DNA of 64,000 nt, taken from NCBI RefSeq assembly GCF_016745505.1, contig NZ_JAERUC010000011.1:1-64000 (forward strand). The letters are read 5' to 3'. Origin of the DNA: Streptomyces silvae. GTDB taxonomy: Bacteria; Actinomycetota; Actinomycetes; Streptomycetales; Streptomycetaceae. The notes beneath the pieces were generated by a model that worked only from the letters and a program-made list of their open reading frames with translations, ran no database searches and was not told where the DNA came from. This document shows positions 27,064 through 36,671 of this stretch, in pieces (position 1 is the first letter of the stretch; every line of letters starts with the position of its first letter). The position numbers and the translations under genes were made by a program.

Positions 27064-28665
27064 TCAGCCGCGCCGCAGCAGTCTGGACGCCCCCGCCGCC
27101 ACCGTCGTGGCCAATATCCACCCCAGCAGCACCAGAGCAGCCGCGGCCCACTGCCAGCCGCCCTCCAGCAGCCAGTAGCCGTCCTGCCCGAGATCGATCA
27201 CCGGCACCAGCAGATCCAGTGCGTACAGCGCGGGATTCCACTGCGGATGCTCTCCGCCCTTGATCGACTCGGGGCGGTACTGCGAGAAGGCCACCGCCCC
27301 CGCCGCCCACAGCACGGTCATCCACACCAGGGCCCTGCCCGGCCGGTAGCCGTACGCCACCGTCAAGTCCTGGAGATAGCCCCAGATCCGCCCCGCCGGC
27401 GGCAGCGTCTCGCGCCTGCGCCGCTGCTTGGCCAGCAGTACCTCCCGGGCGTCCGCGTCCTCCCCGCAGCTGCGGAGCACCGCCGCCAGGCGCTCGTACG
27501 GCTCGGGGACGTACTCCGGGGTCGCGGCCAGCACCCACTCCAGGCGGCGGGAGAGCGGGAAATGGCCGTACGGGACGAGGTTCTCGTAGACGAAGCCGCC
27601 CATCGCCAGGCCGCCCGGCCCCGGCCAGCTGGTCGACACGTCGATCAGCGTGACCACCTTCGCGCCGTTCAGCACGACCCGGCCCTCGCGCGGGCGCTCC
27701 GCGTTGAAGCGGAGCTCGGGCGTGACGATCCGGCGCAGCGACAGCTCCTCGCGGTCGGCCAGCACGAAGCGGGCCTTGTGCAGGTCCACCGCGTCCCCGA
27801 ACCGCCCGTCGTCGAGCCGCACCGCGCCCCGGCACTCGAAGACCTGCGCCCGCGTCCCGCGCGCCGGGCCGCCGCCCCGGGCGATGCCGAACGGGGGAGT
27901 GGTGCCCTGGTTGCCCGTGTCGATGCTCACCCAGGCCTCCGTCATGTACAGCGTGCGCTCCACGCTCAGCTGCGGGGCGTTCAGCGCCCGCCGCCCGTCC
28001 GTGGCGCGCAGCCGGCTGCCGCGCAGGCTCAGCGAACCGCCGACCTTCGCCCCGCGGAGGCTCAGCTCCCCGCGCGTCTCGATCATCTCGGCCTGGAGGT
28101 CCTGCGCCACCGACATCCCGTCGCCCACGAAGGCGCGCCCGCGCCGGTCGGGGCCGATGGCGATCTGGTTGATCAGCAGGTCCGTGCCGATCTGGGCGTC
28201 GGTCAGCCGGATACCGCGCTCCACACGGCAGCGCGGCAGATGCAGATCCCCTTCCGTGTGCAGCCGGGCCGCGTCCAGCCTCGGCACCGCGCACCCCACC
28301 AACCGCAGCGTGGTGAAGTGGCACTCGGGCAGGACGACCTCCTGCTCGAACCGGCAGCCCGTGAGCTCGACGTACGGAGAGACCCGGCCGCCCGCCAGGT
28401 CCAGCTTCCCGGTGATCCGTACGCCCCGGAGCTTCAGGGCCGCCACCCGGCCCGGCCGCGCCTGCGGGCCGTCCAGGAGCAGACGCGCCACCGTGCGCGC
28501 GCCGACACTGCGCTCCGGCCCCCAGAGGTGCGGGGCGAACGGATCGTCGCGCACCGGATCGTGCGAGCGCAGATCGTAGGTCGTACCGTTCCGGAAGGAC
28601 TGCCACATGCCCAGCTCCGCGGCGCTGAGCCCGTCGGGGATCTCGCCGTCCTGCGGTTCCGTCAC
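27064..28665 (-). CDS. beta-helix repeat protein with C-terminal membrane segments
   Basis: 533 aa. Residues about 85-330 contain pentapeptide-like solenoid repeats (strings such as LRGAKVGGSLSLRGSRL and LHTEGDLHLPRCRVERG), predicting a right-handed beta-helix. The C-terminus has two or three membrane helices (VWMTVLWAAGAVAFS and AAAALVLLGWILATTVAAG). GTG at 28665 behind GGAGG. It is divergent from hisD. Function unknown. Confidence 0.8.
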   Translation of the reverse strand: MTEPQDGEIPDGLSAAELGMWQSFRNGTTYDLRSHDPVRDDPFAPHLWGPERSVGARTVARLLLDGPQARPGRVAALKLRGVRITGKLDLAGGRVSPYVELTGCRFEQEVVLPECHFTTLRLVGCAVPRLDAARLHTEGDLHLPRCRVERGIRLTDAQIGTDLLINQIAIGPDRRGRAFVGDGMSVAQDLQAEMIETRGELSLRGAKVGGSLSLRGSRLRATDGRRALNAPQLSVERTLYMTEAWVSIDTGNQGTTPPFGIARGGGPARGTRAQVFECRGAVRLDDGRFGDAVDLHKARFVLADREELSLRRIVTPELRFNAERPREGRVVLNGAKVVTLIDVSTSWPGPGGLAMGGFVYENLVPYGHFPLSRRLEWVLAATPEYVPEPYERLAAVLRSCGEDADAREVLLAKQRRRRETLPPAGRIWGYLQDLTVAYGYRPGRALVWMTVLWAAGAVAFSQYRPESIKGGEHPQWNPALYALDLLVPVIDLGQDGYWLLEGGWQWAAAALVLLGWILATTVAAGASRLLRRG

Positions 28666-28769
28666 TGCATCACCTCCGTACGCGCGGATCACCCCGCGCC
28701 CCCGTACCGTCGTTCTTCCCTCTGTGTGACCGTGCGAAAGCTAACGGTCAGCAGTGACAGCCGGGACAT

Positions 28770-28786
28770 GTATCAGCCAGTGATAC
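28770..28786. promoter_or_regulatory. palindromic operator candidate before hisD
   Basis: GTATCA (28770-28775) and TGATAC (28781-28786) are perfect inverted half-sites around GCCAG, 40 bp before the hisD start. A second small inverted pair, GTCA (28747-28750) and TGAC (28755-28758), lies next to it. It is positioned for a repressor of the his operon and/or the divergent gene; the binding protein is unknown. Confidence 0.5.
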
Positions 28787-28826
28787 GGGCGACCGGGCGC
28801 CTGAACCGGTCTGAGAGAATTGCGGT

Positions 28827-30149
28827 GTGATCTCTCGAATCGATCTGCGCGGTACCGCCCTCCCCGAGGGTGGCGCCCTGCGCGACCTGCTGCCCCGTGC
28901 CGAGTTCGACGTGGAAGCCGCCCTGGAGACGGTGCGGCCCATCTGCGAGGACGTACGCCATCGTGGCTCGGCGGCGGTGAACGAGTGGGGGGAGAAATTC
29001 GACGGCGTGCGCCTGGACTCGATCCGGGTCCCCGTCGGCGCGATCACCGAGGCGCTGGAGCAGCTCGACCCCGCCGTGCGCGCCGCCCTGGAGGAGTCGA
29101 TCCGCCGCGCCCGCCTCGTCCACCGCGAGCAGCGCCGCACCACGCACACCACCCAGGTCGTCCCCGGCGGCACGGTCACCGAGAAGTGGGTGCCCGTCGA
29201 GCGCGTCGGGCTCTACGTGCCGGGCGGGCGCGCGGTCTACCCGTCCTCCGTCGTGATGAACGTCGTCCCCGCCCAGGAGGCGGGCGTCGAGGGCCTCGCC
29301 GTCGCCTCCCCGCCCCAGAAGGAGTTCGGCGGCCTGCCGCACCCCACGATCCTCGCCGCCTGCGCCCTGCTCGGCGTGGACGAGGTGTACGCCGCCGGAG
29401 GCGCCCAGGCCGTCGCGATGTTCGCGTACGGCACCGAGGACTGCCTGCCCGTGAACCTCGTCACCGGCCCCGGCAACATCTACGTCGCCGCCGCCAAGCG
29501 CCTCCTCAAGGGCCGTATCGGCATCGACGCCGAGGCCGGCCCCACCGAGATCGCGATCCTCGCCGACGCGAGCGCCGACCCGGTGCACGTCGCCGCCGAC
29601 CTGATCAGCCAGGCCGAGCACGACCCGATGGCCGCCGCCGTGCTCGTCACCGACTCCGAGGAGCTGGCCGCCGGCACCGAGGCCGAGCTGGCCCCCCAGG
29701 TCGCCGCGACCAAGCACATCACGGAGCGGATTGAGCCCGCGCTCTCCGGCCGCCAGTCCGCGATCGTCCTGGTCTCCTCGATCGAGGACGGCCTCAAGGT
29801 CGTCGACGCGTACGCCGCCGAGCACCTGGAGATCCAGACGGAGAACGCCGCGGCCGTCGCCGAGCGGGTCCGCAACGCCGGCGCGATCTTCGTCGGCCCC
29901 TGGTCGCCCGTCTCCCTCGGCGACTACTGCGCCGGCTCCAACCACGTCCTGCCCACCGGCGGATGCGCCTGCCACTCCTCGGGCCTGTCCGTGCAGTCCT
30001 TCCTGCGCGGCATCCACATCGTCGACTACACCCGCGACGCCCTCGCCGAGGTCACCCACCACGTCGTGACCCTCGCCGAGGCGGAGGACCTCCCCGCCCA
30101 CGGCGCCGCGCTCAAGGCCAGGTTCGGCTGGAAGGTTCCGCAAGCGTGA
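28827..30149 (+). CDS. hisD: histidinol dehydrogenase
   Basis: 440 aa. Last two steps of histidine synthesis: NAD-dependent oxidation of L-histidinol to L-histidine, Zn dependent. Family motifs seen include [37 protein letters not shown] and EHLEI. First gene of the his operon; GTG start, and the stop overlaps the hisC start (GTGA). The 160-bp upstream region holds a palindrome. Confidence 0.97.
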   Translation: MISRIDLRGTALPEGGALRDLLPRAEFDVEAALETVRPICEDVRHRGSAAVNEWGEKFDGVRLDSIRVPVGAITEALEQLDPAVRAALEESIRRARLVHREQRRTTHTTQVVPGGTVTEKWVPVERVGLYVPGGRAVYPSSVVMNVVPAQEAGVEGLAVASPPQKEFGGLPHPTILAACALLGVDEVYAAGGAQAVAMFAYGTEDCLPVNLVTGPGNIYVAAAKRLLKGRIGIDAEAGPTEIAILADASADPVHVAADLISQAEHDPMAAAVLVTDSEELAAGTEAELAPQVAATKHITERIEPALSGRQSAIVLVSSIEDGLKVVDAYAAEHLEIQTENAAAVAERVRNAGAIFVGPWSPVSLGDYCAGSNHVLPTGGCACHSSGLSVQSFLRGIHIVDYTRDALAEVTHHVVTLAEAEDLPAHGAALKARFGWKVPQA

Positions 30150-31273
30150 CGAACAGCAGCACCCCCCCGAACGCGTGGGACGCGCTCCCGATCCGTGACG
30201 AGCTGCGCGGCCAGTCCCCGTACGGGGCGCCCCAGCTCGACGTACCGGTCCGGCTGAACACCAACGAGAACCCCTACCCGCTGCCCGACGCGCTCGTCGA
30301 CCGCATCGCCGAGCGGGTCCGCGAGGCCGCCCGCGACCTCAACCGCTACCCCGACCGGGACGCCGTCGAGCTCCGCACCGAGCTCGCCCGCTACCTCACC
30401 CGCACCGCGGGCCACGAGGTCGCCGCGGCGAACGTCTGGGCGGCCAACGGCTCCAACGAGGTCCTCCAGCAGCTGCTGCAGACCTTCGGCGGCCCCGGGC
30501 GCACCGCGATCGGCTTCGAGCCCTCGTACTCGATGCACGCCCTCATCGCCCGCGGCACCGGCACCGGATGGATCTCCGGACCGCGCAACGAGGACTTCAC
30601 CATCGACGTGGAGGCCGCGAAGAAGGCCATCGCCGAGCACCGGCCCGAGGTCGTCTTCATCACCTCGCCCAACAACCCCACCGGCACCGCCGTGGATGCG
30701 GACACCGTCGTCGCCCTGTACGACGCGGCCCAGGCCGCCCGGCCCTCGATGGTCGTCGTCGACGAGGCGTACGGCGAGTTCAGCCACCACCCCTCGCTGC
30801 TCCCGCTGATCGAGGGCCGCCCGCACCTGGTGCTCTCGCGCACCATGTCCAAGGCGTTCGGCGCCGCGGGCCTCCGCCTCGGCTACCTCGCGGCGGCCCC
30901 CGCCGTCGTCGACGCGGTCCAGCTGGTGCGTCTCCCGTACCACCTGTCGTCGATCACGCAGGCCACGGCGCTCGCCGCCCTGGAGCACACCGATACGCTG
31001 CTCGGGTACGTCGCGCAGCTCAAGAGCGAGCGCGACCGGCTGGTCGACGGCCTGCGGGAGCTCGGCTTCGCCGTCACCGACTCGGACGCCAACTTCGTCC
31101 AGTTCGGCCGCTTCGCCGACAGCCACGAGGCCTGGCAGCAGATCCTCGACCGGGGCGTCCTGGTGCGGGACAACGGCGTACCGGGATGGCTGCGGGTCTC
31201 CGCGGGCACCCCGGCAGAGAACGACGCGTTCCTCGATGCGGTGCGCGAACTGAAGAAGGAGCACGACGCATGA
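30146..31273 (+). CDS. hisC: histidinol-phosphate aminotransferase
   Basis: 375 aa PLP enzyme that converts imidazole-acetol phosphate to histidinol phosphate. Seen are [26 protein letters not shown] and the PLP-lysine region [20 protein letters not shown] start overlaps the hisD stop; the stop overlaps hisB (ATGA). Confidence 0.97.
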   Translation: MTNSSTPPNAWDALPIRDELRGQSPYGAPQLDVPVRLNTNENPYPLPDALVDRIAERVREAARDLNRYPDRDAVELRTELARYLTRTAGHEVAAANVWAANGSNEVLQQLLQTFGGPGRTAIGFEPSYSMHALIARGTGTGWISGPRNEDFTIDVEAAKKAIAEHRPEVVFITSPNNPTGTAVDADTVVALYDAAQAARPSMVVVDEAYGEFSHHPSLLPLIEGRPHLVLSRTMSKAFGAAGLRLGYLAAAPAVVDAVQLVRLPYHLSSITQATALAALEHTDTLLGYVAQLKSERDRLVDGLRELGFAVTDSDANFVQFGRFADSHEAWQQILDRGVLVRDNGVPGWLRVSAGTPAENDAFLDAVRELKKEHDA

Positions 31274-31863
31274 GCCGCGTAGGCAGGGTGGAACGGACCA
31301 CCAAGGAGACCTCCGTACTCGTCGAGATCAACCTCGACGGCACCGGCAAGGTCGATGTCGCGACCGGGGTCGGCTTCTACGACCACATGCTCGACCAGCT
31401 CGGCCGCCACGGGCTCTTCGACCTCACGGTCAAGACCGAGGGCGACCTGCACATCGACTCGCACCACACCATCGAGGACACCGCCCTCGCGCTCGGCGCA
31501 GCCTTCCGGCAGGCGCTCGGCGACAAGGTCGGCATCTACCGCTTCGGCAACTGCACCGTCCCGCTGGACGAGTCGCTCGCCCAGGTCACCGTCGACCTCT
31601 CCGGCCGCCCCTACCTGGTGCACACCGAGCCGGAGAAGATGGCGCCGATGATCGGCGAGTACGACACGACGATGACCCGGCACATCCTGGAGTCCTTCGT
31701 CGCCCAGGCGCAGATCGCCCTGCACGTCCACGTCCCGTACGGCCGCAACGCCCACCACATCGTGGAGTGCCAGTTCAAGGCACTGGCCCGCGCCCTGCGG
31801 TACGCCAGTGAGCACGACCCGCGCGCGGCCGGCATCCTTCCCTCCACGAAGGGCGCCCTGTGA
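31270..31863 (+). CDS. hisB: imidazoleglycerol-phosphate dehydratase
   Basis: 197 aa Mn-dependent dehydratase. Metal-binding repeats [11 protein letters not shown] and [14 protein letters not shown] are present, as is [15 protein letters not shown]. This is a monofunctional HisB without a phosphatase domain, so histidinol-phosphatase must be encoded elsewhere. Coupled to its neighbours by 4-base overlaps at both ends. Confidence 0.97.
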   Translation: MSRVGRVERTTKETSVLVEINLDGTGKVDVATGVGFYDHMLDQLGRHGLFDLTVKTEGDLHIDSHHTIEDTALALGAAFRQALGDKVGIYRFGNCTVPLDESLAQVTVDLSGRPYLVHTEPEKMAPMIGEYDTTMTRHILESFVAQAQIALHVHVPYGRNAHHIVECQFKALARALRYASEHDPRAAGILPSTKGAL

Positions 31864-32027
31864 CCGGCCTCAACACCGTTCTGATCATCGTCGGCCTCTT
31901 CCTGGCCGGCGGTGTCTACTCCTTCTGGAAGCAGGGCATGCCCAAGGGCGTCGTCGTGCTCCTCGGGATCGGATCCGTGATGTGCCTGGTGGCGGGCATC
32001 ATGCGGATCCAGGGACTCTGGGACTGA
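31860..32027 (+). CDS. small membrane protein inside the his operon
   Basis: 55 aa from a GTG that overlaps the hisB stop (GTGA), ending TGA at 32025-32027, 9 bases before hisH. Two membrane helices are evident (NTVLIIVGLFLAGGVYSF and GVVVLLGIGSVMCLVAGI) joined by a WKQGMPKG turn. The coupling and codon use argue it is real. I know of no function. Confidence 0.8.
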   Translation: MTGLNTVLIIVGLFLAGGVYSFWKQGMPKGVVVLLGIGSVMCLVAGIMRIQGLWD

Positions 32028-32036
32028 GGTAGGACA

Positions 32037-32678
32037 GTGAGCGACAAGAAGAAGGTCGTCGTCTTCGACTACGGCTTCGGCAACGTCCGTTCCGCCGAGC
32101 GGGCCCTCGCCCATGTCGGCGGGGACGTGGAGATCACCCGCGACTTCGACACCGCGATGAACGCCGACGGGCTGCTCGTCCCCGGCGTCGGCGCCTTCTC
32201 CGCCTGCATGGACGGGCTGAAGAAGGCGCGCGGCGAATGGATCATCGGCCGCAGGCTGGCCGGCGGCCGTCCCGTCATGGGCATCTGCGTCGGGATGCAG
32301 ATCCTGTTCGAGCGCGGCATCGAGCACGGCGTCGAGACGGAGGGCCTCGACGAGTGGCCCGGCACCGTCGGACCGCTGAAGGCCGACGTCGTGCCGCACA
32401 TGGGCTGGAACACCGTCGAATCCCCCGAGGGGTCCCAGCTCTTCGCCGGTCTGGACCGTGAGGCGCGCTACTACTTCGTGCACTCCTACGCGGCGCACGA
32501 CTGGTCCCTCGAAGTGACCAACGCCAAGATCCGTGCCCCCAAGGTCACCTGGGCGACGCACGGAGAGCGGTTCGTGGCGGCCGTGGAGAACGGCGCGCTG
32601 TGGGCCACCCAGTTCCACCCCGAGAAGTCCGGCGATGCCGGCGCCCAGCTGCTGACCAACTGGATCGAGACGCTGTAA
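32037..32678 (+). CDS. hisH: imidazole glycerol phosphate synthase, glutaminase subunit
   Basis: 213 aa class I glutamine amidotransferase that feeds ammonia to HisF. The nucleophile is C84 in GICVGMQ, and the His/Glu pair lies in QFHPEKS near residue 194. GTG start; its stop shares one base with the priA ATG. Confidence 0.97.
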   Translation: MSDKKKVVVFDYGFGNVRSAERALAHVGGDVEITRDFDTAMNADGLLVPGVGAFSACMDGLKKARGEWIIGRRLAGGRPVMGICVGMQILFERGIEHGVETEGLDEWPGTVGPLKADVVPHMGWNTVESPEGSQLFAGLDREARYYFVHSYAAHDWSLEVTNAKIRAPKVTWATHGERFVAAVENGALWATQFHPEKSGDAGAQLLTNWIETL

Positions 32679-33403
32679 TGCCGAAGCTTGAACTGCTCCC
32701 CGCCGTCGACGTCCGCGACGGCCAGGCCGTCCGCCTCGTGCACGGCGAATCCGGCTCCGAGACCTCCTACGGCTCGCCCCTGGAGGCGGCCCTCGCCTGG
32801 CAGAGCTCCGGCGCCGAGTGGCTGCACCTCGTCGACCTGGACGCCGCCTTCGGGACCGGCGACAACCGCGCGCTGATCGCCGAGGTCGCCGGCGCCATGG
32901 ACATCAAGGTCGAGCTCTCCGGCGGCATCCGCGACGACGCCTCCCTGGAGGCGGCCCTCGCCACCGGCTGCCGCCGCGTCAACCTCGGCACCGCCGCCCT
33001 GGAGACCCCCGAGTGGGTCGCCAAGGTCATCGCCGAGCACGGCGACAAGATCGCCGTCGGCCTCGACGTCCGCGGCACGACGCTGCGCGGCCGTGGCTGG
33101 ACCCGCGACGGCGGCGACCTCTACGAGACGCTCGCCCGCCTCGACTCCGAGGGCTGCGCCCGCTACGTCGTCACCGACATCGCCAAGGACGGCACGCTCC
33201 AGGGCCCCAACCTGGCCCTCCTGCGGGACGTCTGCGCCGCCACCGACAAGCCGGTCGTCGCCTCCGGCGGTGTCTCCTCGCTCGCCGACCTCCGCGCGAT
33301 CTCCCTGCTCGTCCCGGAAGGTGTCGAGGGCGCCATCGTAGGCAAGGCGCTGTACGCCAAGGCGTTCACCCTGGAAGAGGCGCTCAAGGCGGTCGCCGGA
33401 TGA
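32678..33403 (+). CDS. priA: bifunctional HisA/TrpF isomerase PriA
   Basis: 241 aa TIM-barrel. In actinobacteria this one enzyme isomerises both ProFAR (histidine) and PRA (tryptophan). Catalytic Asp11 in PAVDVRDG and a second Asp near residue 167 in VVTDIAKDG are visible, as are LSGGIRD and ASGGVSS. No trpF is seen with the trp genes of this window, in line with PriA's dual role. ATG overlaps the hisH stop by one base; the end overlaps ridA (ATGA). Confidence 0.95.
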   Translation: MPKLELLPAVDVRDGQAVRLVHGESGSETSYGSPLEAALAWQSSGAEWLHLVDLDAAFGTGDNRALIAEVAGAMDIKVELSGGIRDDASLEAALATGCRRVNLGTAALETPEWVAKVIAEHGDKIAVGLDVRGTTLRGRGWTRDGGDLYETLARLDSEGCARYVVTDIAKDGTLQGPNLALLRDVCAATDKPVVASGGVSSLADLRAISLLVPEGVEGAIVGKALYAKAFTLEEALKAVAG

Positions 33404-33798
33404 CGGACTCCGTACGCCGTGTCTCCTCGGGCGGACCCTGGGAGGAGAAGTTCGGCTACTCCCGCGCCGTCCAGCTGCCGAACGGACTCGTCCTGGTCTC
33501 CGGCTGCACGTCCGTGGTCAACGGCGAGATCTCCGCGGGCGGTCCGTACGAGCAGGCCGTCGCCTCCTTCCAGGTCGCCTTCGACGCCCTGAAGCAGGCC
33601 GGGCTCGGCCGTGAGGACGTCGTCCGCACCCGGATGTACATCACGCACGCCCGGGACGTCGACGAGGTGGGCCGCGCCCACAAGGAGCTGTTCGACGACG
33701 TCCGGCCCGCCGCCTCCATGATCATCGTGTCCGGCTTCGTCGACCCCTCCCTGGTCGTCGAGGTCGAGATCGAGGCCTACCGGGCAGGTGAGCGATGA
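33400..33798 (+). CDS. RidA/YjgF family protein
   Basis: 132 aa. Rid proteins hydrolyse reactive enamine/imine intermediates. Conserved features are the N-terminal [11 protein letters not shown], the Gly-rich VLVSGCTSV, the RxRMYIT segment and [12 protein letters not shown]. The usual deaminase Arg/Glu region is present in altered spacing, so activity is uncertain. Embedded between priA and hisF with 4-base overlaps on both sides, which ties it to histidine synthesis or to damage control of its intermediates. Confidence 0.88.
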   Translation: MTDSVRRVSSGGPWEEKFGYSRAVQLPNGLVLVSGCTSVVNGEISAGGPYEQAVASFQVAFDALKQAGLGREDVVRTRMYITHARDVDEVGRAHKELFDDVRPAASMIIVSGFVDPSLVVEVEIEAYRAGER

Positions 33799-34550
33799 CC
33801 CTCGCCGTACGGGTCATCCCGTGCCTCGACGTCGACAACGGCCGTGTCGTCAAGGGCGTCAACTTCCAGAACCTGCGCGACGCGGGCGACCCCGTCGAGA
33901 TGGCCAAGCTGTACGACGCCGAGGGCGCCGACGAGCTGACCTTCCTCGACATCACCGCGTCCAGCGGCGACCGGGAGACGACGTACGACGTGGTGCGCCG
34001 CACCGCCGAGCAGGTCTTCATCCCGCTCACCGTCGGCGGCGGGGTCCGCACCCCCGACGACGTCGACAAGCTGCTGCGGGCCGGGGCCGACAAGGTCGGC
34101 GTCAACACCGCCGCCATCGCCCGCCCCGAGCTCATCCGCGAGATCGCCGAACGCTTCGGGCGCCAGGTGCTCGTGCTCTCCGTCGACGCCCGCCGCACCC
34201 CCGAGGGCACCTTCGAGGTGACGACGCACGGCGGCCGCAGGGGCACCGGCATCGACGCCGTCGAGTGGGCGCACCGGGCGGCCGAGCTCGGCGCCGGCGA
34301 GATCCTGCTCAACTCGATGGACGCCGACGGCACGAAGGACGGCTACGACACCGAGATGATCGAGGCGGTACGGGCCCACGTCACCGTCCCCGTCATCGCC
34401 TCCGGTGGCGCCGGCCGGCTGGAGGACTTCACACCGGCGGTCGGCGCGGGCGCCGACGCCGTACTCGCCGCGTCCGTCTTCCACTTCGGTGACCTGCGGA
34501 TCTCCGAGGTCAAGGGCGCTCTGCGCGAGGCCGGACACCCCGTCCGCTGA
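33795..34550 (+). CDS. hisF: imidazole glycerol phosphate synthase, cyclase subunit
   Basis: 251 aa TIM-barrel that uses HisH-derived ammonia to make IGP and AICAR. Catalytic Asp12 in IPCLDVDNG and the Asp in LSVDARR are visible, together with [10 protein letters not shown] and VGGGVRT. Starts inside the ridA stop (ATGA). Last gene of the operon. Confidence 0.97.
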   Translation: MTLAVRVIPCLDVDNGRVVKGVNFQNLRDAGDPVEMAKLYDAEGADELTFLDITASSGDRETTYDVVRRTAEQVFIPLTVGGGVRTPDDVDKLLRAGADKVGVNTAAIARPELIREIAERFGRQVLVLSVDARRTPEGTFEVTTHGGRRGTGIDAVEWAHRAAELGAGEILLNSMDADGTKDGYDTEMIEAVRAHVTVPVIASGGAGRLEDFTPAVGAGADAVLAASVFHFGDLRISEVKGALREAGHPVR

Positions 34551-34624
34551 CCCCGGCCCGGGAGGGCGCCGGTCGCGAAGACCGGCGATCTCGCCGATGT
34601 CCGCCCGGAGGGTGGGCCGCCAGA

Positions 34625-34654
34625 GTGGCGCCGTCAACGAAATGACGGCGCCAC
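34625..34654 (+). terminator. hairpin terminator of the his operon
   Basis: GTGGCGCCGTC (34625-34635) pairs perfectly with GACGGCGCCAC (34644-34654) around AACGAAAT. A smaller hairpin, CGCCGGTC/GACCGGCG at 34567-34587, precedes it. Confidence 0.75.
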
Positions 34655-34740
34655 CCACGCGGTGCTCCCCCGAAGGCCCCCGGACGACGGGGCCCCGGCT
34701 GCCGCGGTGAGGTGCGCCTCGACCGAGAGGATCCCCCCTC

Positions 34741-35673
34741 GTGCAGCAGCACCTCCCCTCCGGCGACACGTCCCCCCGCCGCCACCGGATGTCGAAGAGC
34801 CGCTCCCGCACCGTCGGGTTCGCCGTGGCGGCCGCGGCCGCCACGGCCGGTCTGGTCACGGCGCTGATGCCGGGCGCGCAGGCCGCCGACAATCCGTACG
34901 AGCGCGGTCCGGCCCCGAGCAATGCGAGTATCGAGGCGAGCCGCGGCTCGTACGCCACCTCGCAGACCACCGTCTCCTCACTGAGCGTCAGAGGCTTCGG
35001 CGGCGGGACGATCTACTACCCGACGTCCACGTCCGACGGCACCTTCGGCGCGGTCGTCATCTCGCCCGGGTTCACCGCCTACCAGTCGAGCATCGCCTGG
35101 CTGGGGCCGCGCCTGGCCTCGCAGGGCTTCGTGGTGTTCACCATCGACACCAACACCACGGTGGACCAGCCGGCCAGCCGGGGCGACCAGTTGCTCGCCG
35201 CGCTGGACTACCTCACCGGCACGAGTTCGGTCCGCACCCGGATCGACTCGTCCCGGCTCGGTGTGATGGGCCACTCCATGGGCGGTGGCGGCACGCTGGA
35301 GGCCGCGAAGGACCGCCCGTCGCTGCAGGCGGCGATCCCGCTGACCGGCTGGAACACGGACAAGACCTGGCCCGAGGTGAAGACGCCCACCCTGGTGATC
35401 GGCGCGGACGGTGACACGATCGCACCCGTCGCCACGCACTCGGAGCCGTTCTACAACTCGCTGCCGAGCTCGCTGGACAAGGCGTACCTGGAGCTCCGGG
35501 GCGCCACCCACTTCACCCCGAACAGCTCCAACACGACGATCGCGAAGTACAGCATCTCGTGGCTGAAGCGCTTCATCGACAACGACACCCGCTACGAGCA
35601 GTTCCTCTGCCCGCTGCCGTCGGCCGGCCTGACGATCGCCGAGTACCGGGGCAACTGCCCGCACACCTCCTGA
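34741..35673 (+). CDS. secreted cutinase/PET-hydrolase-like polyester hydrolase
   Basis: 310 aa exported alpha/beta hydrolase. The mature part starts near ADNPYERGP and is strongly like Thermobifida cutinases and LCC-type PET hydrolases. Catalytic residues: S179 in GHSMGGGG, D225 in GADGDTIAP and H257 in GATHFTP. Substrate-cleft residues include M180 and W204, and F111 stands where those enzymes have Tyr (SPGFT). A disulfide C290-C306 matches the family's C-terminal one. GTG at 34741 has a good GAGAGGA site; an internal ATG at 34789 begins the conventional signal peptide but lacks a ribosome site. Natural substrate likely plant cutin or other esters. Confidence 0.92.
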   Translation: MQQHLPSGDTSPRRHRMSKSRSRTVGFAVAAAAATAGLVTALMPGAQAADNPYERGPAPSNASIEASRGSYATSQTTVSSLSVRGFGGGTIYYPTSTSDGTFGAVVISPGFTAYQSSIAWLGPRLASQGFVVFTIDTNTTVDQPASRGDQLLAALDYLTGTSSVRTRIDSSRLGVMGHSMGGGGTLEAAKDRPSLQAAIPLTGWNTDKTWPEVKTPTLVIGADGDTIAPVATHSEPFYNSLPSSLDKAYLELRGATHFTPNSSNTTIAKYSISWLKRFIDNDTRYEQFLCPLPSAGLTIAEYRGNCPHTS

Positions 35674-35689
35674 CGACGGGGGAGGAGCC

Positions 35690-35722
35690 GGGGCCGGGCC
35701 GCGCGTACCGCGGTCCGGCCCC
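35690..35722. terminator. bidirectional hairpin terminator
   Basis: Arms 35690-35703 and 35709-35722 form a 13-pair stem with one internal mismatch and a CGTAC loop. It lies between two converging genes. Confidence 0.75.
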
Positions 35723-35737
35723 TCCGTGCCGTCCGGG

Positions 35738-36511
35738 TCAGACCCGGGCGAGGAACTCCGCGACGGCCCCGGCGAATCCGGGGTCGCGGACCGCCGTCAG
35801 ATGGTCCCCGGGCAGCACGGTCAGCTCCGCCCCCGCGATCGCCGAGGCCAGCACCTCGGGCCGGGTCGCGAGGGGATCGTCCGCCCCGGTGAGTACCAGC
35901 GTCGGGACCGTGATCCGGTCCAGCGGCAGCGCGTCCCGGTGCACGGCCCGTATCTGCGCGGCCAGCGCCAGCCGGTCGCCGCCCGCCGTGTCCGCCAGCA
36001 CCCGGAAGGCCCGGGTCCGCTCGGGTGCGTCCGCCGCGTCGTCGGCCGTCAGTGCCGCCGACACCAGCTCGGGGGGTATCACCCGCGTGTCCAGGCCGCC
36101 CACCTCCACCGCGCCCGCGCCGATCCCTCCGGCCACCAGGCGGCTGACGCGGGTGTCCTGCGCCGCGGCCAGGACCGCCACCACCGCGCCCATGGAGTAC
36201 CCCACCAGATGCACGTGGTCCGCGCCGATCCGGTCGATGAGCAGGCGGACGTCACGGGCCATCAGCGACTCGCCGTAGTACGTGTCGTCGTGCGGCCCGT
36301 CCGACTCGCCGTGGCCCCGCGCGTCCAGGGCGTACACCCGCCGGCCCCGCGCCACGAGCGCCTCGACGACGCCGGGGCCCTCCCAGTTCAGCCGGGCGTG
36401 CGCGGCGAATCCGTGCAGCAGCACCACCGGGGGCAGGGCGTCGTCCGGGTCCCGCGACCAGGACCAGTAACGCAGGGTCAAACCGTCGTGTGTACGCAAT
36501 TCATCAGTCAT
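35738..36511 (-). CDS. alpha/beta hydrolase
   Basis: 257 aa. Oxyanion-hole motif HGFAAH, nucleophile elbow GYSMG, Asp in TGADDPLA and His in LPGDHLTAV. No signal peptide, so probably cytoplasmic. Converges on the cutinase-like gene and diverges from the LuxR regulator. Substrate not evident. Confidence 0.9.
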   Translation of the reverse strand: MTDELRTHDGLTLRYWSWSRDPDDALPPVVLLHGFAAHARLNWEGPGVVEALVARGRRVYALDARGHGESDGPHDDTYYGESLMARDVRLLIDRIGADHVHLVGYSMGAVVAVLAAAQDTRVSRLVAGGIGAGAVEVGGLDTRVIPPELVSAALTADDAADAPERTRAFRVLADTAGGDRLALAAQIRAVHRDALPLDRITVPTLVLTGADDPLATRPEVLASAIAGAELTVLPGDHLTAVRDPGFAGAVAEFLARV

Positions 36512-36671
36512 GCACCGACGTTACGGGCGCCCGCCGCGCGGCGGGCCGGGCCTGTGCCCCCGCACAGCGGGGGCGCCGTTCCGTTGGGAGCCCGCACCGC
36601 TCGGGCCCGGCCGGGAACCGGGAGCGGACGCGAGCCTTCCGACGCTGTTTACGCGGAAGTAACGTGAAAGC

